A DNA stretch of 64,000 nt from Desulfovibrio sp. X2 (GTDB taxonomy: Bacteria; Desulfobacterota; Desulfovibrionia; Desulfovibrionales; Desulfovibrionaceae). Positions 63,973 to 64,000 of this stretch are shown here, in pieces; position 1 is the stretch's first letter; every line of letters begins with the position of its first letter. The notes under the pieces were generated by a model that worked only from the letters and a program-made list of their open reading frames with translations, searched no databases and had not been told where the DNA came from. Where the stretch lies: positions 1 through 64,000 of the forward strand of contig NZ_ATHV01000007.1 of the NCBI RefSeq assembly GCF_000422205.1, in the 5' to 3' direction. The position numbers and the translations under genes were made by a program.

Positions 63973-64000
63973 GGTCCTGTGCTCCTTGTCCGTGGTGCGC

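Overview
The window is 64 kb of GC-rich bacterial chromosome made almost entirely of core genes. Gene content and order point to a sulfate-reducer-like deltaproteobacterium of the Desulfovibrio group. The supporting signs are the motA-motB-motB-fliL-fliN-fliO-fliP-fliQ cluster without fliM, a DUF116 gene beside rsmB and fmt, a four-subunit 2-oxoacid:ferredoxin oxidoreductase, a parA/parB pair with a parS site, and many conserved proteins of no known function. This placement is inference from gene content, not from a marker gene. I found no rRNA, tRNA, CRISPR array, transposase or phage gene.

Left part (1-20.3 kb): a structured repeat at the edge, a cyclase, a Zn-dependent phospholipase C-like protein and aroC; a kinase-fold protein with a universal stress protein; a phosphoribosyltransferase, DUF72 and dodecin; a lipoprotein; a receiver-kinase hybrid that lacks the phospho-accepting histidine; rlmN; pyrB-pyrC; a radical SAM protein; a HIT hydrolase; an IHF/HU protein; rlpA; a LysM lipoprotein; and a tightly overlapped four-gene operon (ADP-ribosylglycohydrolase-like, nucleoside-gate membrane protein, a glutamine amidotransferase that has lost its catalytic Cys, and a PabB-like chorismate enzyme).

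Middle part (20.4-43.7 kb): a receiver protein, a DUF3124 protein, hisS, aspS, def-fmt, a DUF116 protein, rsmB, a repeat-rich gap, DUF1992, a SpoIIE-type phosphatase, parB, an opposing zinc-ribbon gene, parA with a perfect parS, a sugar epimerase of lower GC, a slipin/NfeD pair, coaBC with flanking unknowns, queA and the korDABC operon.

Right part (44.3-64 kb): aroE, an mltD-like lytic transglycosylase, rlmB, the flagellar export/stator operon, yggS, era, topA, two stand-alone receiver proteins, a MerR-like coiled-coil protein, nadE, a second repeat-rich gap, a small unknown protein and a phosphofructokinase.

The least ordinary things are (1) two composite intergenic repeats, at about 29.24-29.42 and 61.58-61.75 kb, that keep the same blocks while their stems change on both sides; (2) the amidase-dead chorismate operon; (3) the histidine-less sensor kinase; (4) a phased TGTTC array next to the second repeat; and (5) parA and parB split by an opposing gene. 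I did not find a clear new defence or mobile system.
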